This document shows, in pieces, positions 7,896 to 16,843 of a DNA stretch of 64,000 bases. Within the stretch, counting starts at the first letter, position 1; every line of letters starts with the position of its first letter. The notes below the pieces were generated by a model. It made no database searches, had not been told where the DNA came from, and saw only the letters and a list, made by a program, of their open reading frames with translations. The DNA comes from Microbacterium sp. Leaf320 (GTDB lineage: Bacteria; Actinomycetota; Actinomycetes; Actinomycetales; Microbacteriaceae), in assembly GCF_001423485.1 (NCBI RefSeq), contig NZ_LMOD01000001.1, forward strand, positions 6,617-70,616, written 5' to 3'. The position numbers and the translations under genes were made by a program.

Positions 7896-10538
7896 ATGGA
7901 GCAGGACCCAGGACGGCGAGCGCGCGGGGCGCGTCTTCCGCTGCACATGCTCGATCGCCCGAGGCTGACCGAGGTCTTCGATCGTGGTCACGCTCTGACG
8001 GTGGTGAGCGGCCCGGCAGGGGGAGGCAAGTCGGTTCTGCTCAGCCAGTGGGCGGCGGTGCAGGACAGCCGAGGGATCGCATCGGTGAGGCTCGGGTTCG
8101 ACGAGAACATGACGAACGAGCACCTCATGCTCCGCGACATACTGGCGCAGCTCGTCGTTCAGGACCTGATCGCCGACCGGAGCGGCGCGCGTTCTACGCT
8201 TCGCGGGTTCGACAGCGTCCGCGATCCCGCGGACGAGCTCGGGCGCCTGCTCGGCGAGCTCAGTCGGGACTGCGTGATCATGATCGACAACGCGGAGAGG
8301 GTCGACGAGACATCCTTGCTACGCCGGGCGCTCGATCTGCTCGATGCGGCACCCCTTCTGCGGATCGTCGTGGCGACGCGCCGCTCGACTGTGACGCGGA
8401 CGTTGCAGATGCTCGTCTCCGCGGATGTCTGTGTCATCGGACCCGCACATCTCTTCTTCACCCGAGACGAGGCTCGCGATGTGGTGGAACGGGTGTCTGC
8501 GCAGAAGATCCCTCCGCATGCGCTCGGAGACGAGAGCGCGCTGCCGCTCGCCGCTCGAGCGCTCGGGCTGACGATCGCGACGCAGAGCGCACCCGTCGAG
8601 ATCGCCGCGATCGAGGTGCAGGAACTGGCTGACGCTCTGATGGCGGGACTCATCGGTGCGGATGCCCCGGCGGACTTCGAGGAGTTCCTGTTGCGGACCT
8701 CGATTCCCGGTCGGGTGACGCGCGAGATCGCCGAGCGTCTCGGATGGCCGGACGGCGGCGCCGAGCACCTCGATCGAGCGGAGCTGTATGGACTGGGGAT
8801 GTGGGAGGCGGGTGCCGACGGTCTGGCCTTCCTCTATACGCCGCTGCTGCGGGAGGCGCTCGTGCGCAGACTCGATCAGCGATCGTCCGAGTCCGTGGCG
8901 CCGATCCGTCGAACGGTCGCGCTCTGGGCGTCCGAGAACGGCCGCCATCTCGAGGCGTTGACGAACGCGCTGAGGGCGAAGGATTACGTTCTCGCGACGC
9001 GTCTCGGACGCAAGTCGTGGTTCATCCTGTCCAGATCGAGTCCGCAGGACGTCGAGGCGCTGCTTCGACGGGAGAACCCCGTCGTTCTCGCGCGTCATCC
9101 GCTGCTCGGCATGCTGCTGGCTCTGGTGCTGCTGCGTCTCGGCCAACGGCTACGAGCGTTCGCATACTTCCAGGGGGCCGCGCTGTCCCTCCGTCGCCGG
9201 GGGCTGGACGATGATCCGGTCGAGCGATTCTGGATGCTGAGCGCGAAGACTCTCGCCGAGCGATTCGCCGGACAGTTCCGGCGTTCGGGAGCCACGGCCG
9301 ATCTGGTGGTGGCGGCGTACGGCGAGATGGACGCCGAGCAGCGCGCGGAGTGCACCGGGTTCGCGGCGCTTCTGCTCAGCAACTGCGGGCTGAGCTTCCT
9401 GCAACTCGGGCGGATCTCAGATGCCGTCGAGGTGCTGGAACTGGGCATGACGATCCACGTCGCGCACACCGTCGTGATCCTCGAAGACGGGGTCGGACTC
9501 CGGATGCCTGATGACGGCGGCGGCTGGTACCACTGTGCGGCGGCTCTCGCCGGTGCCTACGCCCTGCGGGGGCGGCTGTCCGACGCGCGTCGGGTCCTGG
9601 AGGAGATCGACGACGCGGATCCACCGCCCGCCTGGCGCACCGAGCAGTTCGGGATCCTCGAGCAGATCGCGCACGCGATCGTCGCCGTCGCGGCGCTCGA
9701 TCTCGCTGAAGCCCGGCATCGCACGGATTCGATCGCCCACCATCTCGGCACCACCGAGCTGTGGCCGTACCTGGTGTGCATCCGGAGCGAGATCGATCTG
9801 CGAGATGGCCATCCGGCTGAGGCATCGCGACTGCTCACTCACGCGCTCGGTCGGGGAGTCAACTCGGCGGTCTCCGATCACGGGTCGTCCAGACTCGCGT
9901 TCGCCCAGGCGATGACCTCTCTGTCGATGTGCGACCAAGCCGCCGCCCGTCGAGCCGTGGCCGCTCTGCCGGCGGACGAACCACCGCGAAAGGTCATCGA
10001 GGCATTGGTCGCGCTGCTCACCCGTGACGACCCGCACGCCTTCGCGGCCGCCGAGGTCGCACAGGTGGAACGTGATCCTGATCTCGATCGAGCCTGTCTC
10101 GCGGCGTTGATCACTGCGACTGCGGCTGCTCGGCTGGGCAGGCATGAGGCAGCCGCGAGGGCGGCCTCATGGGCCGTCGCGGTCATGCGGGAGGAGCATT
10201 CGTATGCTCCCCTCGCACTGTTCGGAACGGACGTTCTGCGTGAACTCCGCGACCTCTGTGCAGCGGCCGAGCGGGAATACCTCGACTCGTATCTCTCGCG
10301 TGCATCGGAGACAGGACCTTTTCCGGCGCTGCCTCCTCCGGTCCGGCTCACGTCGAGGGAACTCGCCGTCATGCGAGAGCTTCGGAGGACATCGTCCACG
10401 GATGCGCTCGCCGCGGCTCTCTTCGTCTCACCGAACACGGTGAAGGTGCAACGTCGGAGCGCGTATCGCAAGCTCGGAGCCTCGAACAGAGAACAGGCTC
10501 TTCTGCGGGCCGCGGAACTGGGCCTGCTCGACGAGTGA
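7896..10538 (+). CDS. Large MalT-like ATP-binding LuxR-family transcriptional regulator
   Basis: 880 aa. Domains in order: an STAND/AAA-type NTPase with Walker A GPAGGGKS at residues 39-46 and a Walker B-like CVIMIDNAERVDE near 130; a long helical TPR-like middle; and a C-terminal LuxR helix-turn-helix (LTSRELAVMRELRR, then DALAAALFVSPNTVKVQRR). This is the layout of LAL/MalT regulators, which couple ligand and ATP binding to promoter activation. ATG 7896 is chosen because GGGGGAGG lies just upstream; the frame is open to 7821 without a better start. It is an orphan regulator, and its target and ligand cannot be read from the neighbours. Confidence 0.85.
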   Translation: MEQDPGRRARGARLPLHMLDRPRLTEVFDRGHALTVVSGPAGGGKSVLLSQWAAVQDSRGIASVRLGFDENMTNEHLMLRDILAQLVVQDLIADRSGARSTLRGFDSVRDPADELGRLLGELSRDCVIMIDNAERVDETSLLRRALDLLDAAPLLRIVVATRRSTVTRTLQMLVSADVCVIGPAHLFFTRDEARDVVERVSAQKIPPHALGDESALPLAARALGLTIATQSAPVEIAAIEVQELADALMAGLIGADAPADFEEFLLRTSIPGRVTREIAERLGWPDGGAEHLDRAELYGLGMWEAGADGLAFLYTPLLREALVRRLDQRSSESVAPIRRTVALWASENGRHLEALTNALRAKDYVLATRLGRKSWFILSRSSPQDVEALLRRENPVVLARHPLLGMLLALVLLRLGQRLRAFAYFQGAALSLRRRGLDDDPVERFWMLSAKTLAERFAGQFRRSGATADLVVAAYGEMDAEQRAECTGFAALLLSNCGLSFLQLGRISDAVEVLELGMTIHVAHTVVILEDGVGLRMPDDGGGWYHCAAALAGAYALRGRLSDARRVLEEIDDADPPPAWRTEQFGILEQIAHAIVAVAALDLAEARHRTDSIAHHLGTTELWPYLVCIRSEIDLRDGHPAEASRLLTHALGRGVNSAVSDHGSSRLAFAQAMTSLSMCDQAAARRAVAALPADEPPRKVIEALVALLTRDDPHAFAAAEVAQVERDPDLDRACLAALITATAAARLGRHEAAARAASWAVAVMREEHSYAPLALFGTDVLRELRDLCAAAEREYLDSYLSRASETGPFPALPPPVRLTSRELAVMRELRRTSSTDALAAALFVSPNTVKVQRRSAYRKLGASNREQALLRAAELGLLDE

Positions 10539-10552
10539 GCCGGGTGGTCGAC

Positions 10553-10593
10553 TGAGGCGCACCTCGTGATCGGGTGACGCGAGGTGCGCCTCA
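10553..10593 (+). terminator. Hairpin terminator after LuxR gene
   Basis: A perfect 14-bp stem (10553-10566 with 10580-10593, core GAGGCGCACCTCG) encloses a 13-nt loop, 15 bp after the stop codon. It has no T tract. Confidence 0.65.
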
Positions 10594-10785
10594 CAGTCGG
10601 GAGCGTGTGGGAGGGGCGAACCTGGGGGTTCGTGCTCTCGTCGACCTGTGTTCACGATAGGTGGGAGCCGGACCGTCGACTCGACCGTCTGGCTCATCCA
10701 CGCGTTTTTTCACCCCGGAACTCACCCCGGGTGTAGGGAAGAGCGAGCAGCCGGACCGGATGGCGCCGATGCCCTGACGTCTTCA

Positions 10786-10797
10786 TAGACTGGACGG
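10786..10797 (+). promoter_or_regulatory. -10 box, leaderless FBP gene
   Basis: TAGACT at 10786-10791 is exactly 6 nt before ATG 10798. There is no Shine-Dalgarno, so the transcript is probably leaderless. Confidence 0.6.
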
Positions 10798-11289
10798 ATG
10801 CGAGCGCTCACCGAAGCAGACATCCGCGCGTCCTTCGTCAACGCGGATGAAGACGAGCTGCGGGTCATGGAGATGCCCCACGATCTCGTGCTGATCGACT
10901 GGGACTACCTGGATTTCTTCGCGTGGCGGGATCCGGGTGCAGGTCGCCGGGGCTACGTCCTGACCCAGCACGAGGGACGGGTCGCGGGCGTCGTGCTCCG
11001 GGCATCGGACCCCGGTCGGCATCGTTCGGGGATGTGCAACATCTGCCACACGCTGCAGCCGGGCAACCAGGTCGCCCTGTTCTCCGCGCGGCGCGTCGGC
11101 GAGGCCGGAGCACGCGGCGACTCAGTGGGCACCTACATGTGCGCCGACCTGTCATGCCACGAGAACGTGCGGCTCGCGCACCCCCTCGCACCCAACGAGG
11201 TGCTGGCGCCTGGGCAGGTCGACCTACGTCTCGACGGCACCAGGCGGCGTATGGAGGGTTTCGCCAAACGCGTGCAGGAACAGCACTGA
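10798..11289 (+). CDS. FBP-domain zinc-finger protein (FusB/EF-G-binding-like)
   Basis: 163 aa. The C-terminal half carries a four-Cys treble-clef pattern: MCNICHTLQPGNQVALFSA followed by TYMCADLSCHENVRLAHP, matching the FBP domain of EF-G-binding proteins related to FusB. FusB proteins bind EF-G and rescue it from fusidic acid; in actinobacteria the family is widespread and its role unproven. The N-terminal part (DYLDFFAWRDPGAGRRGYVL) is the usual family lead-in. The gene stands alone between a LuxR regulator and an enoyl-CoA hydratase. Confidence 0.8.
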   Translation: MRALTEADIRASFVNADEDELRVMEMPHDLVLIDWDYLDFFAWRDPGAGRRGYVLTQHEGRVAGVVLRASDPGRHRSGMCNICHTLQPGNQVALFSARRVGEAGARGDSVGTYMCADLSCHENVRLAHPLAPNEVLAPGQVDLRLDGTRRRMEGFAKRVQEQH

Positions 11290-11335
11290 TCGTGATTACC
11301 CTGGGGGCCTACGTCCTGTGCTCGAAGGAGAAGCC

Positions 11336-12133
11336 ATGAGCGATGCCATCCTGTTCTCGGTCGACGAGGGGTTGGCTCGGCTCACGCTGAACCGCCCCGC
11401 GCGACTCAACGCCTTCAACGCCGATCTCGCGCACGCCTGGCGCGATGCAACGGCGGAGGCGACGTCTCGGGCTGACGTGAAGGCCATCCTTGTCGATGCG
11501 GCGGGTCCCGCGTTCTGCGCTGGCGGCGACGTCATCGAGATGGCGACGACGATGGGCTCCGGTGACGAGATCGCCGCGCTCGCCGAGGTGATCAACAGCG
11601 GCATCCGCTCGCTGACCGAGTCTGCGGTGCCCGTGGTCGCGGCGGCCCACGGCACGACAGCCGGCGGTGGACTCGGCATCCTGCTCAGCAGCGACTACGC
11701 CGTCGTCGGCTCGCGCTCTCGCCTGGGCAGTCTGTACGCGAACATCGGTCTCACCCCCGATCTCTCCGTATCGGCGCAGCTGGCTCGCGCGATCGGACAA
11801 CGCCGCGCGCTTCAGCTCGTGCTGCAGGATCGTCTCCTCTCCGCCGCCGAAGCAGTGGAGTGGGGACTCGTCGCCGAGGCCGTCGCGGGGGTGGAGTCAT
11901 CGGACGAGGCCGAGAAGGTGCGGGCACGCGCCGAGGAGGTCGCCCGGTTCTGGCTCGCAGGCGCCGCGGAGGCATACGGCCACGCCAAGCGTCTGGTGCG
12001 TTCGCAACCCGAGCGCACGTTCGCGGAACAGCTGAGCGAGGAGGCCCGTTCGATCGGCGCGTCCATGGCGACGGCCGATGCACAGGCCAGGATCTCCGCG
12101 TTCGCCGCCTCGTCGGCTCGCAAGGGCGGTTGA
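11336..12133 (+). CDS. Enoyl-CoA hydratase/isomerase family protein
   Basis: 265 aa, crotonase fold. RLTLNRPARLNAFN near residue 14, GPAFCAGGDVIEMA near 56 (first oxyanion-hole strand) and AAHGTTAGGGLGILLSSDYAVVGSRSRLG near 100 (second oxyanion hole) are diagnostic. The classical catalytic Glu pair of fatty-acid hydratases is not obvious, so the substrate is open (hydratase, isomerase or related). GAAGGAG lies a few nt before ATG 11336. No beta-oxidation partner genes are adjacent. Confidence 0.85.
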   Translation: MSDAILFSVDEGLARLTLNRPARLNAFNADLAHAWRDATAEATSRADVKAILVDAAGPAFCAGGDVIEMATTMGSGDEIAALAEVINSGIRSLTESAVPVVAAAHGTTAGGGLGILLSSDYAVVGSRSRLGSLYANIGLTPDLSVSAQLARAIGQRRALQLVLQDRLLSAAEAVEWGLVAEAVAGVESSDEAEKVRARAEEVARFWLAGAAEAYGHAKRLVRSQPERTFAEQLSEEARSIGASMATADAQARISAFAASSARKGG

Positions 12134-12246
12134 GTCCGAAATCGAGCTCGTCGAGCTCGATGTTGTCCCCGGATCGCATCGGCACCAGTGGTCGGGCGGT
12201 GTTGCGTGCAAGGATGAACGCAACGCCGCTCAACGAGAGGAACGCG

Positions 12247-13242
12247 ATGTCGCAGCCGGAGATCGCCCCGCAGGCCCCTGCGCTGGTCGAGAAGAAGAAC
12301 ATGTCCCTCCTCATCCGAGGGGCGATCTGGATCGCCATCGGAGCGTTGATCGCTGCCGCGCTGGTCTGCGTGGTGTGGGTGCTGATCGGGGATCAGGACG
12401 GACTCATCGGTCGTGCCTTCCTGACTATCCTCCTGCTCGCCGCGTTCGCGGGGATCGCGATCCTCGAGGCAGGGCTCGCACCCAACCGTCCCGACTGGCT
12501 CGCGCTGTCGAGCATGGTCACCTGGATCGTCGCTCTGCTGGTCGGAGCCGTCAAGATCTGGCTGCCGGAGGACGACCAGTACTTCACCGGTGCGGAGCGG
12601 TTCTTCCAGCTCCTCCTGGTCGTCGGAATCCTCCAGCTCGCGCTGCTGCACGTGCGCCTGTTCACCCCGGCGGCACAGCGCCACGTGACGACCTTCACTC
12701 GCCTCATCTACTTCGCGACGATCGCCTTCCTCGCAGGGCTCGTCGGCATGCTGATCTTCTTCCTGACCTTCCCGCACACCTTCGAGTACGGCGAGCTGTA
12801 CTGGCGCATCGTCGTCGCCCTCACCATCCTCGCCGCGGTCGGCACCACGCTGATCCCCCTGCTGAACGCACTGTTCGCGCCGCGCAAGCCCATGGTTGCG
12901 GCGGCGACTCCGGGCTTCGCCGCCGCGCCGGCATGGCCGATGTACGCGGACGGTGTGACGCCTCTGCCCGTCCTGCCTGACGGATCGCCTGACTGGAACG
13001 CCTACTACACGGGGTATCCGTCGGTACAACCTCAGCTGCAGCAGGCTCAGCAGGCTCAGCAGGCTCAGCAGGCTCAGCAGCAGGCGGCGCTTCCGGTCGC
13101 ACCGGCTCCTCAGCCGTTCCCGACAGCTCCGTACCCCGCCGCCCCCGAGCCGTACGCGCAGGGCCACGCGGTTCCGCCGGTGCCGCAGGCGCCTGACGCA
13201 CCCGCTGCCTACCCGCCGGCTCCGCCGTACCCGCCGCAGTGA
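12247..13242 (+). CDS. Multi-pass membrane protein with Pro/Gln-rich tail
   Basis: 331 aa. About six hydrophobic segments lie between residues 20 and 215 (for example GAIWIAIGALIAAALVCVVW and LIYFATIAFLAGLVGMLIFF). The cytoplasmic-looking tail is rich in Pro, Ala and Gln and includes four perfect 9-bp repeats (CAGGCTCAG, 13042-13077) encoding QAQ units. AGAGG 6 nt upstream supports ATG 12247. The stop overlaps the GTG of the inositol monophosphatase gene (GTGA), so translation is coupled. Function unknown. Confidence 0.75.
   Translation: MSQPEIAPQAPALVEKKNMSLLIRGAIWIAIGALIAAALVCVVWVLIGDQDGLIGRAFLTILLLAAFAGIAILEAGLAPNRPDWLALSSMVTWIVALLVGAVKIWLPEDDQYFTGAERFFQLLLVVGILQLALLHVRLFTPAAQRHVTTFTRLIYFATIAFLAGLVGMLIFFLTFPHTFEYGELYWRIVVALTILAAVGTTLIPLLNALFAPRKPMVAAATPGFAAAPAWPMYADGVTPLPVLPDGSPDWNAYYTGYPSVQPQLQQAQQAQQAQQAQQQAALPVAPAPQPFPTAPYPAAPEPYAQGHAVPPVPQAPDAPAAYPPAPPYPPQ
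13042..13077 (+). repeat. 4 x 9-bp coding repeat (QAQ)
   Basis: CAGGCTCAG occurs four times in tandem, in frame within the tail of the membrane protein. Unit-number change would not disrupt the frame. Confidence 0.9.
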
Positions 13243-14033
13243 GCCTCGAACTCGAACTCACCGCCCTCGCCGCGAGCATCGCCGCCGAGGCCGGAGAACT
13301 CGCGCGTACGCGTCGGGCCGAGGGCGTGCACCTCGCGGCGACGAAGTCGAGCCTCGCCGACATCGTGACCGACGCCGATCGTGAGGTCGAGGCGCTGATC
13401 CGCGAACGGCTCCGGATCGCCCGACCGGGTGACGGGTTCCTCGGCGAGGAGTCCGAAGCCGAGCGCGGGGAGACCGGCATCACCTGGGTCGTCGATCCGA
13501 TCGACGGCACGGTGAACTATGCCTACGGCATCCCCTCCTATGCGGTGAGCATCGCGGCGGTGCGGGGCAGTGTGGTCCCGGGGGAGTGGGAGGCGCTCGC
13601 CGCGGCCGTCTACGCACCGGCATCCGGAGAGATGTTCACGGCCGCGCGCGGTGAGGGATCATTCCTCGGAGACCTTCGGCTCTCCGTCACGACCGAGACG
13701 CCGGCGGGCGCGCTGCTGGCGACCGGTTTCGGCTACGACCCGTCCACGCACGACGGCGATCTCGCCACCGTGCGCAAGGTCATGACGATCGCCAGGGATC
13801 TTCGTCGTGCCGGATCCGCTGCCCTCGACCTCGCTTTCGTCGCGGCCGGTCGGCTCGACGGATACTTCGAGCGCGGTCTCAAGCCCTGGGATCACGCGGC
13901 AGGAGCGCTGCTGGTGGCTGAAGCGGGCGGTCGGGTCTCGCTGACCGACACGGCGACGCTGAGACCCATGCTCGTCGCCGGTGGAACCCAGGTTCACGAC
14001 CGTGTGATCGATATTCTTCGAGATGAAACGTGA
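13239..14033 (+). CDS. Inositol monophosphatase family protein
   Basis: 264 aa. The metal and phosphate-site motifs are present in order: DIVTDADREVE, GEES (Glu ligand), WVVDPIDGTVNYAYG (the IMPase signature, about residues 87-101) and KPWDHAAGALLVAEAGG near 215. It hydrolyses inositol-1-phosphate or a related sugar phosphate using Mg2+. The GTG start overlaps the previous stop by 4 bp. In actinobacteria IMPases can serve inositol, histidinol-phosphate or fructose-bisphosphate metabolism; the sequence alone does not separate these. Confidence 0.9.
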   Translation: MSLELELTALAASIAAEAGELARTRRAEGVHLAATKSSLADIVTDADREVEALIRERLRIARPGDGFLGEESEAERGETGITWVVDPIDGTVNYAYGIPSYAVSIAAVRGSVVPGEWEALAAAVYAPASGEMFTAARGEGSFLGDLRLSVTTETPAGALLATGFGYDPSTHDGDLATVRKVMTIARDLRRAGSAALDLAFVAAGRLDGYFERGLKPWDHAAGALLVAEAGGRVSLTDTATLRPMLVAGGTQVHDRVIDILRDET

Positions 14034-14128
14034 CGAATTCATGGCATTCCCAGGTGGAGCAGGCTAGGGTTTATCCGATCGTTACTTTCATCGGCCCGAA
14101 TCGGTGAAGGTCGTAAGCGCCCCCGAGC

Positions 14129-15391
14129 TTGACGTTTGACCCGAGAGATTTTGATTTGCCCTTCGAGAATTCACAGGCTGCCTCTGCGCCCACGCGCCGC
14201 TCCAGCCGTCCCCGCACTGCGGCCTTCGAGGCCTCTGCGGCAGGAGTGACGGAAGCCGTCTCCGAAGCCGCCCCACTCACCTCGGACGCCCCTGTTTCCC
14301 GTCGCGCCGCTCGTGAACGGCTCAACACTGCCGAGGTCTTCCTCGCCGCGACCGCCGTCGCCGCCGCGTCCGCGGGCTCCGACTCGACTGAGATCGCCGA
14401 GGCCGATGCGCCAGCGATCGTCGTCGAGCCGATCGCCGAGATCGCTCAGGACCAGCCCGTCGAATCTGCGTCTATGGATGCCGGTGATGATGTCCCCGCG
14501 TCGAACGGCGAGTCCGACGAAGACGCCTTCGAGTCCGCATCCCGTGCTTTCCGCTCCGTCGCGCCCGAGGCCGCGCAGGCTTCTGCCGACGAGCGGCCCG
14601 AGGCTGCTGCAGCTGAGGAGGCGCCTGCCGAGCACGTCGCTCGTCGTCGCCCGCCGATGCGCAAGTTCCTCGCCGTCGGAGCAACCGTCGGCGTGATGAG
14701 CCTCGCCGGGCTCCTCGCTGTGGGCATGACCCTTCCTGCCGAGGCTGTAGCTGCCGTCCAGGGTTCCCAGTCGCTCGGCGCCACGTCTCTCGTCGCCGCA
14801 TCCGGTTCGTCGAAGGCGGGCGCGGCCGACGACGAGATCCAGGCGTTCGTCACATCCTCCGACGTGCAGAACGAATCGCTCGCGCGTGCGGACAGCTTCT
14901 CAACGGTGTCCCTGATCCAGGTGGCGTCGGAAGAGGGCATCAACTACTCCAACGAGGTCTTCACCAACGACACCGAGGCCGCGATCCAGTGGCCCTTCAA
15001 GGTCGGCGTGGGAATGAGCTCGGGCTACGGCATGCGCTGGGGCCGCCTGCACGAGGGCATCGACTTCGTGCCCGGTGAAGGCGCGCCCATTCAGGCGGTC
15101 GCCGACGGCGTCGTGCGCATCGCCACCGAGCAGGGTGGCGCCTACGGCGTCACCGTCTACATCGATCACGTGATCGACGGACAGGTCGTCACGAGCCACT
15201 ACTCGCACATGCAGTACGGCTCGCTCCAGGTCAAGGCAGGGCAGACCGTGAAGGTCGGCGACATCGTCGGGCACACGGGCAACACCGGTCGTTCGTACGG
15301 TGCTCACCTGCATTTCGAGATCATCATCAACGGCAGCACCATCGATCCGCTGCCGTGGTTGCGTGAGAACGCGGGCCGGTACACGTACTGA
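14129..15391 (+). CDS. M23-family peptidoglycan metallopeptidase, membrane-anchored
   Basis: About 420 aa. An acidic, Ala/Glu-rich cytoplasmic region (residues 1-175) is followed by one transmembrane anchor (FLAVGATVGVMSLAGLLAVG) and a C-terminal M23 domain from about 295: GRLHEGIDFVPG (first His/Asp zinc ligands), SHYSHM and GAHLHFEI (HxH). These act on peptide cross-bridges of the cell wall. The start is uncertain: TTG 14129 is the first possible codon but has a poor ribosome site. A TAGGGT box at 14065-14070 could be the -10. The gene precedes the tRNA pair. Confidence 0.85.
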   Translation: MTFDPRDFDLPFENSQAASAPTRRSSRPRTAAFEASAAGVTEAVSEAAPLTSDAPVSRRAARERLNTAEVFLAATAVAAASAGSDSTEIAEADAPAIVVEPIAEIAQDQPVESASMDAGDDVPASNGESDEDAFESASRAFRSVAPEAAQASADERPEAAAAEEAPAEHVARRRPPMRKFLAVGATVGVMSLAGLLAVGMTLPAEAVAAVQGSQSLGATSLVAASGSSKAGAADDEIQAFVTSSDVQNESLARADSFSTVSLIQVASEEGINYSNEVFTNDTEAAIQWPFKVGVGMSSGYGMRWGRLHEGIDFVPGEGAPIQAVADGVVRIATEQGGAYGVTVYIDHVIDGQVVTSHYSHMQYGSLQVKAGQTVKVGDIVGHTGNTGRSYGAHLHFEIIINGSTIDPLPWLRENAGRYTY

Positions 15392-15460
15392 CCCGCCTCG
15401 ATTTCATGAGGACGCCACAGTGATGGTATTCTCGTGTGGTTGCCCCGCGAGGGGCAGCAC

Positions 15461-15532
15461 GCCCCGATAGCTCAGTGGCAGAGCACTTCCATGGTAAGGA
15501 AGGGGTCGTCAGTTCAATCCTGACTCGGGGCT
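15461..15532 (+). tRNA. tRNA-Thr (anticodon GGT)
   Basis: The 72-nt cloverleaf has acceptor GCCCCGA paired with TCGGGGC plus discriminator T, anticodon stem CTTCC/GGAAG and loop ATGGTAA, giving anticodon GGT. The T arm contains GTTCAATCC. CCA is not encoded. Confidence 0.92.
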
Positions 15533-15566
15533 CACAGCGTTCGTATCTGCGATGCGGATGCGGTGT

Positions 15567-15640
15567 GGCAGGGTAGCTCAGCTGGTCAGAGCGCACGACT
15601 CATAATCGTGAGGTCGCGGGTTCAAGCCCCGCTCCTGCTA
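15567..15640 (+). tRNA. tRNA-Met (CAT), elongator type; integration site of the AICE
   Basis: The 74-nt cloverleaf has anticodon stem CACGA/TCGTG and loop CTCATAA, giving CAT. The absence of three consecutive G:C pairs in the anticodon stem argues against initiator tRNA. Its 3' part, from 15598, is inside the 48-bp repeat shared with 27130-27177, so the element restores the 3' half of the gene on integration. Confidence 0.9.
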
Positions 15641-15645
15641 CAGAT
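15598..15645 (+). repeat. attL (48-bp direct repeat in tRNA-Met)
   Basis: Identical to 27130-27177, beginning ACTCATAATCGTG in the anticodon loop and ending CTACAGAT just past the tRNA. Weaker similarity continues through the terminator on both sides. Confidence 0.93.
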
Positions 15646-15646
15646 C

Positions 15647-15672
15647 AAAACCCCTGGGATTCCGGGGGTTTT
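15647..15672 (+). terminator. Terminator after tRNA-Met (element-borne copy)
   Basis: Stem 15647-15657/15662-15672 (AAAACCCCTGG, with one G:T pair) ends in TTTT. A diverged, more perfect version lies beyond attR at 27179-27205, so the element carries its own terminator along with the tRNA 3' end. Confidence 0.8.
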
Positions 15673-15710
15673 GTCGTATCCGCGGCGATGGGTTGAGCAG
15701 CGCGGGGGAG

Positions 15711-15733
15711 GGCTGTGCCGGTTTTGTGCCGGT
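15711..15733 (+). promoter_or_regulatory. Left paired GTGCCGGT motif (candidate integrase arm site)
   Basis: Two GTGCCGGT copies (15715-15722 and 15726-15733) start 11 bp apart, one helical turn. The 23-bp block recurs at 27001-27023 with two differences, in the same orientation, near the other end of the element. Confidence 0.5.
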
Positions 15734-15864
15734 AGCAGCCACCCAAATCGCTCGAAAACTCTGATGCAGTAGCCGGAGTGGGCTGCGCTCACGTGGGTTG
15801 ACCATGCCTCGCGGGAAGCCGACCTGGATCTGGTGTCGACGTGGGCGAATTGAGCTTGATGCTC

Positions 15865-16746
15865 CTAGCGTCCGCCAAGTGCCAGCCACACTTGATCGCG
15901 TAGGGCCTGTGTCTTTATTGGCGTTCCGGCGAGCGTGTCGAGAAGCTGCTGCAGGTCCCATGACACGAGGTGTCCGAATCGTGCTGAATAAATGCCTACC
16001 CGTCCGATTCCGTACGTGTTCGACCGGTCGAAGAGCGCGTACGACACCAGCTGATAGAGGTCGGTGACGTCGAGCCGATCCGATCGACCCCCAGGGCGCG
16101 AAACCTTGGCCCCGAGCGAGGTCTTGAAGTCGAGGAGGAGGTCGGCGGCGATTACGTCCGCATCGGCAGCGCACAGAGTGGACCCATCGAAAGTCGGTCC
16201 TAGGCGGTACGGACCGTTTAGATTGGGCACCAGTGCTCGTCGTGCGACCTCCGTTAGAGACCGGAGTTGCCGTAGGGCGTCCTCGCCTGCGAGGCCCAGC
16301 AGGTTCTTGGCGGTCATCGCCTCGGGGGACGCAAGCTCAAACAGAGGTGATCCCGGCATCAGGCCGACGCGATACACCTCGGTGAGCAGAGCGAGGGCCC
16401 AACTAGCGCGGTAGACCGTTTCTTGATCGCCGTTACCCCTCGCCGCCTGCGCCGCGACTATCAATGCGTCGATCTCGGCGACGACCGTGGGGAAACCGAG
16501 AAACGCTGACTTCGCGAGGTCGCCATCGTAAGTCGGGCTCAGTTCAAAGCGCATCGCGTAGTCGAAGGCGCCACCTACTGTCCCCGGATTGGCGGAACCG
16601 CCATCGACGAGGAGCTCGGGTTCAGACTTGCGATACTCAGCTTGCACAACGCGAGTATTCGGAAGTGTGGTTCTCAACAGCGTGCTGAGCGGGGAGTCCT
16701 TGTCGCGAAGCGCTGCGGAGAGGTTGGAATAGCGGTAGATGGTCAT
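15865..16746 (-). CDS. Putative PD-(D/E)XK-type nuclease domain protein
   Basis: 293 aa and not firmly assigned. The C-terminal half contains ADADVIAADLLLDFKTSLG followed by LYQLVSYALF about 30 residues later. This resembles the D...(D/E)xK and QxxxY motifs of RecB/Cas4-like nucleases. The N-terminal half is helical and unrecognised. ATG 16746 has AGGA about 8 nt upstream. It is the element gene closest to attL. It could be a DNA-processing enzyme for the element or a defence or anti-defence cargo gene. The fold call is inference from motif spacing. Confidence 0.5.
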   Translation of the reverse strand: MTIYRYSNLSAALRDKDSPLSTLLRTTLPNTRVVQAEYRKSEPELLVDGGSANPGTVGGAFDYAMRFELSPTYDGDLAKSAFLGFPTVVAEIDALIVAAQAARGNGDQETVYRASWALALLTEVYRVGLMPGSPLFELASPEAMTAKNLLGLAGEDALRQLRSLTEVARRALVPNLNGPYRLGPTFDGSTLCAADADVIAADLLLDFKTSLGAKVSRPGGRSDRLDVTDLYQLVSYALFDRSNTYGIGRVGIYSARFGHLVSWDLQQLLDTLAGTPIKTQALRDQVWLALGGR

Positions 16747-16843
16747 GACCACGTTCCTACCAGTTGGTCATGACATTGGCAGCGGATTGCTGAAAGGCGC
16801 TCGAAAGCCGCCCCGCGTAAACAGCGTCGTCGGCCCATGTGAT

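Noticed and set aside
14034-14128. c-di-AMP riboswitch before the M23 peptidase
   Set aside because: The space after the putative -10 (14065) is about 50 nt, too short, and conserved elements are absent.
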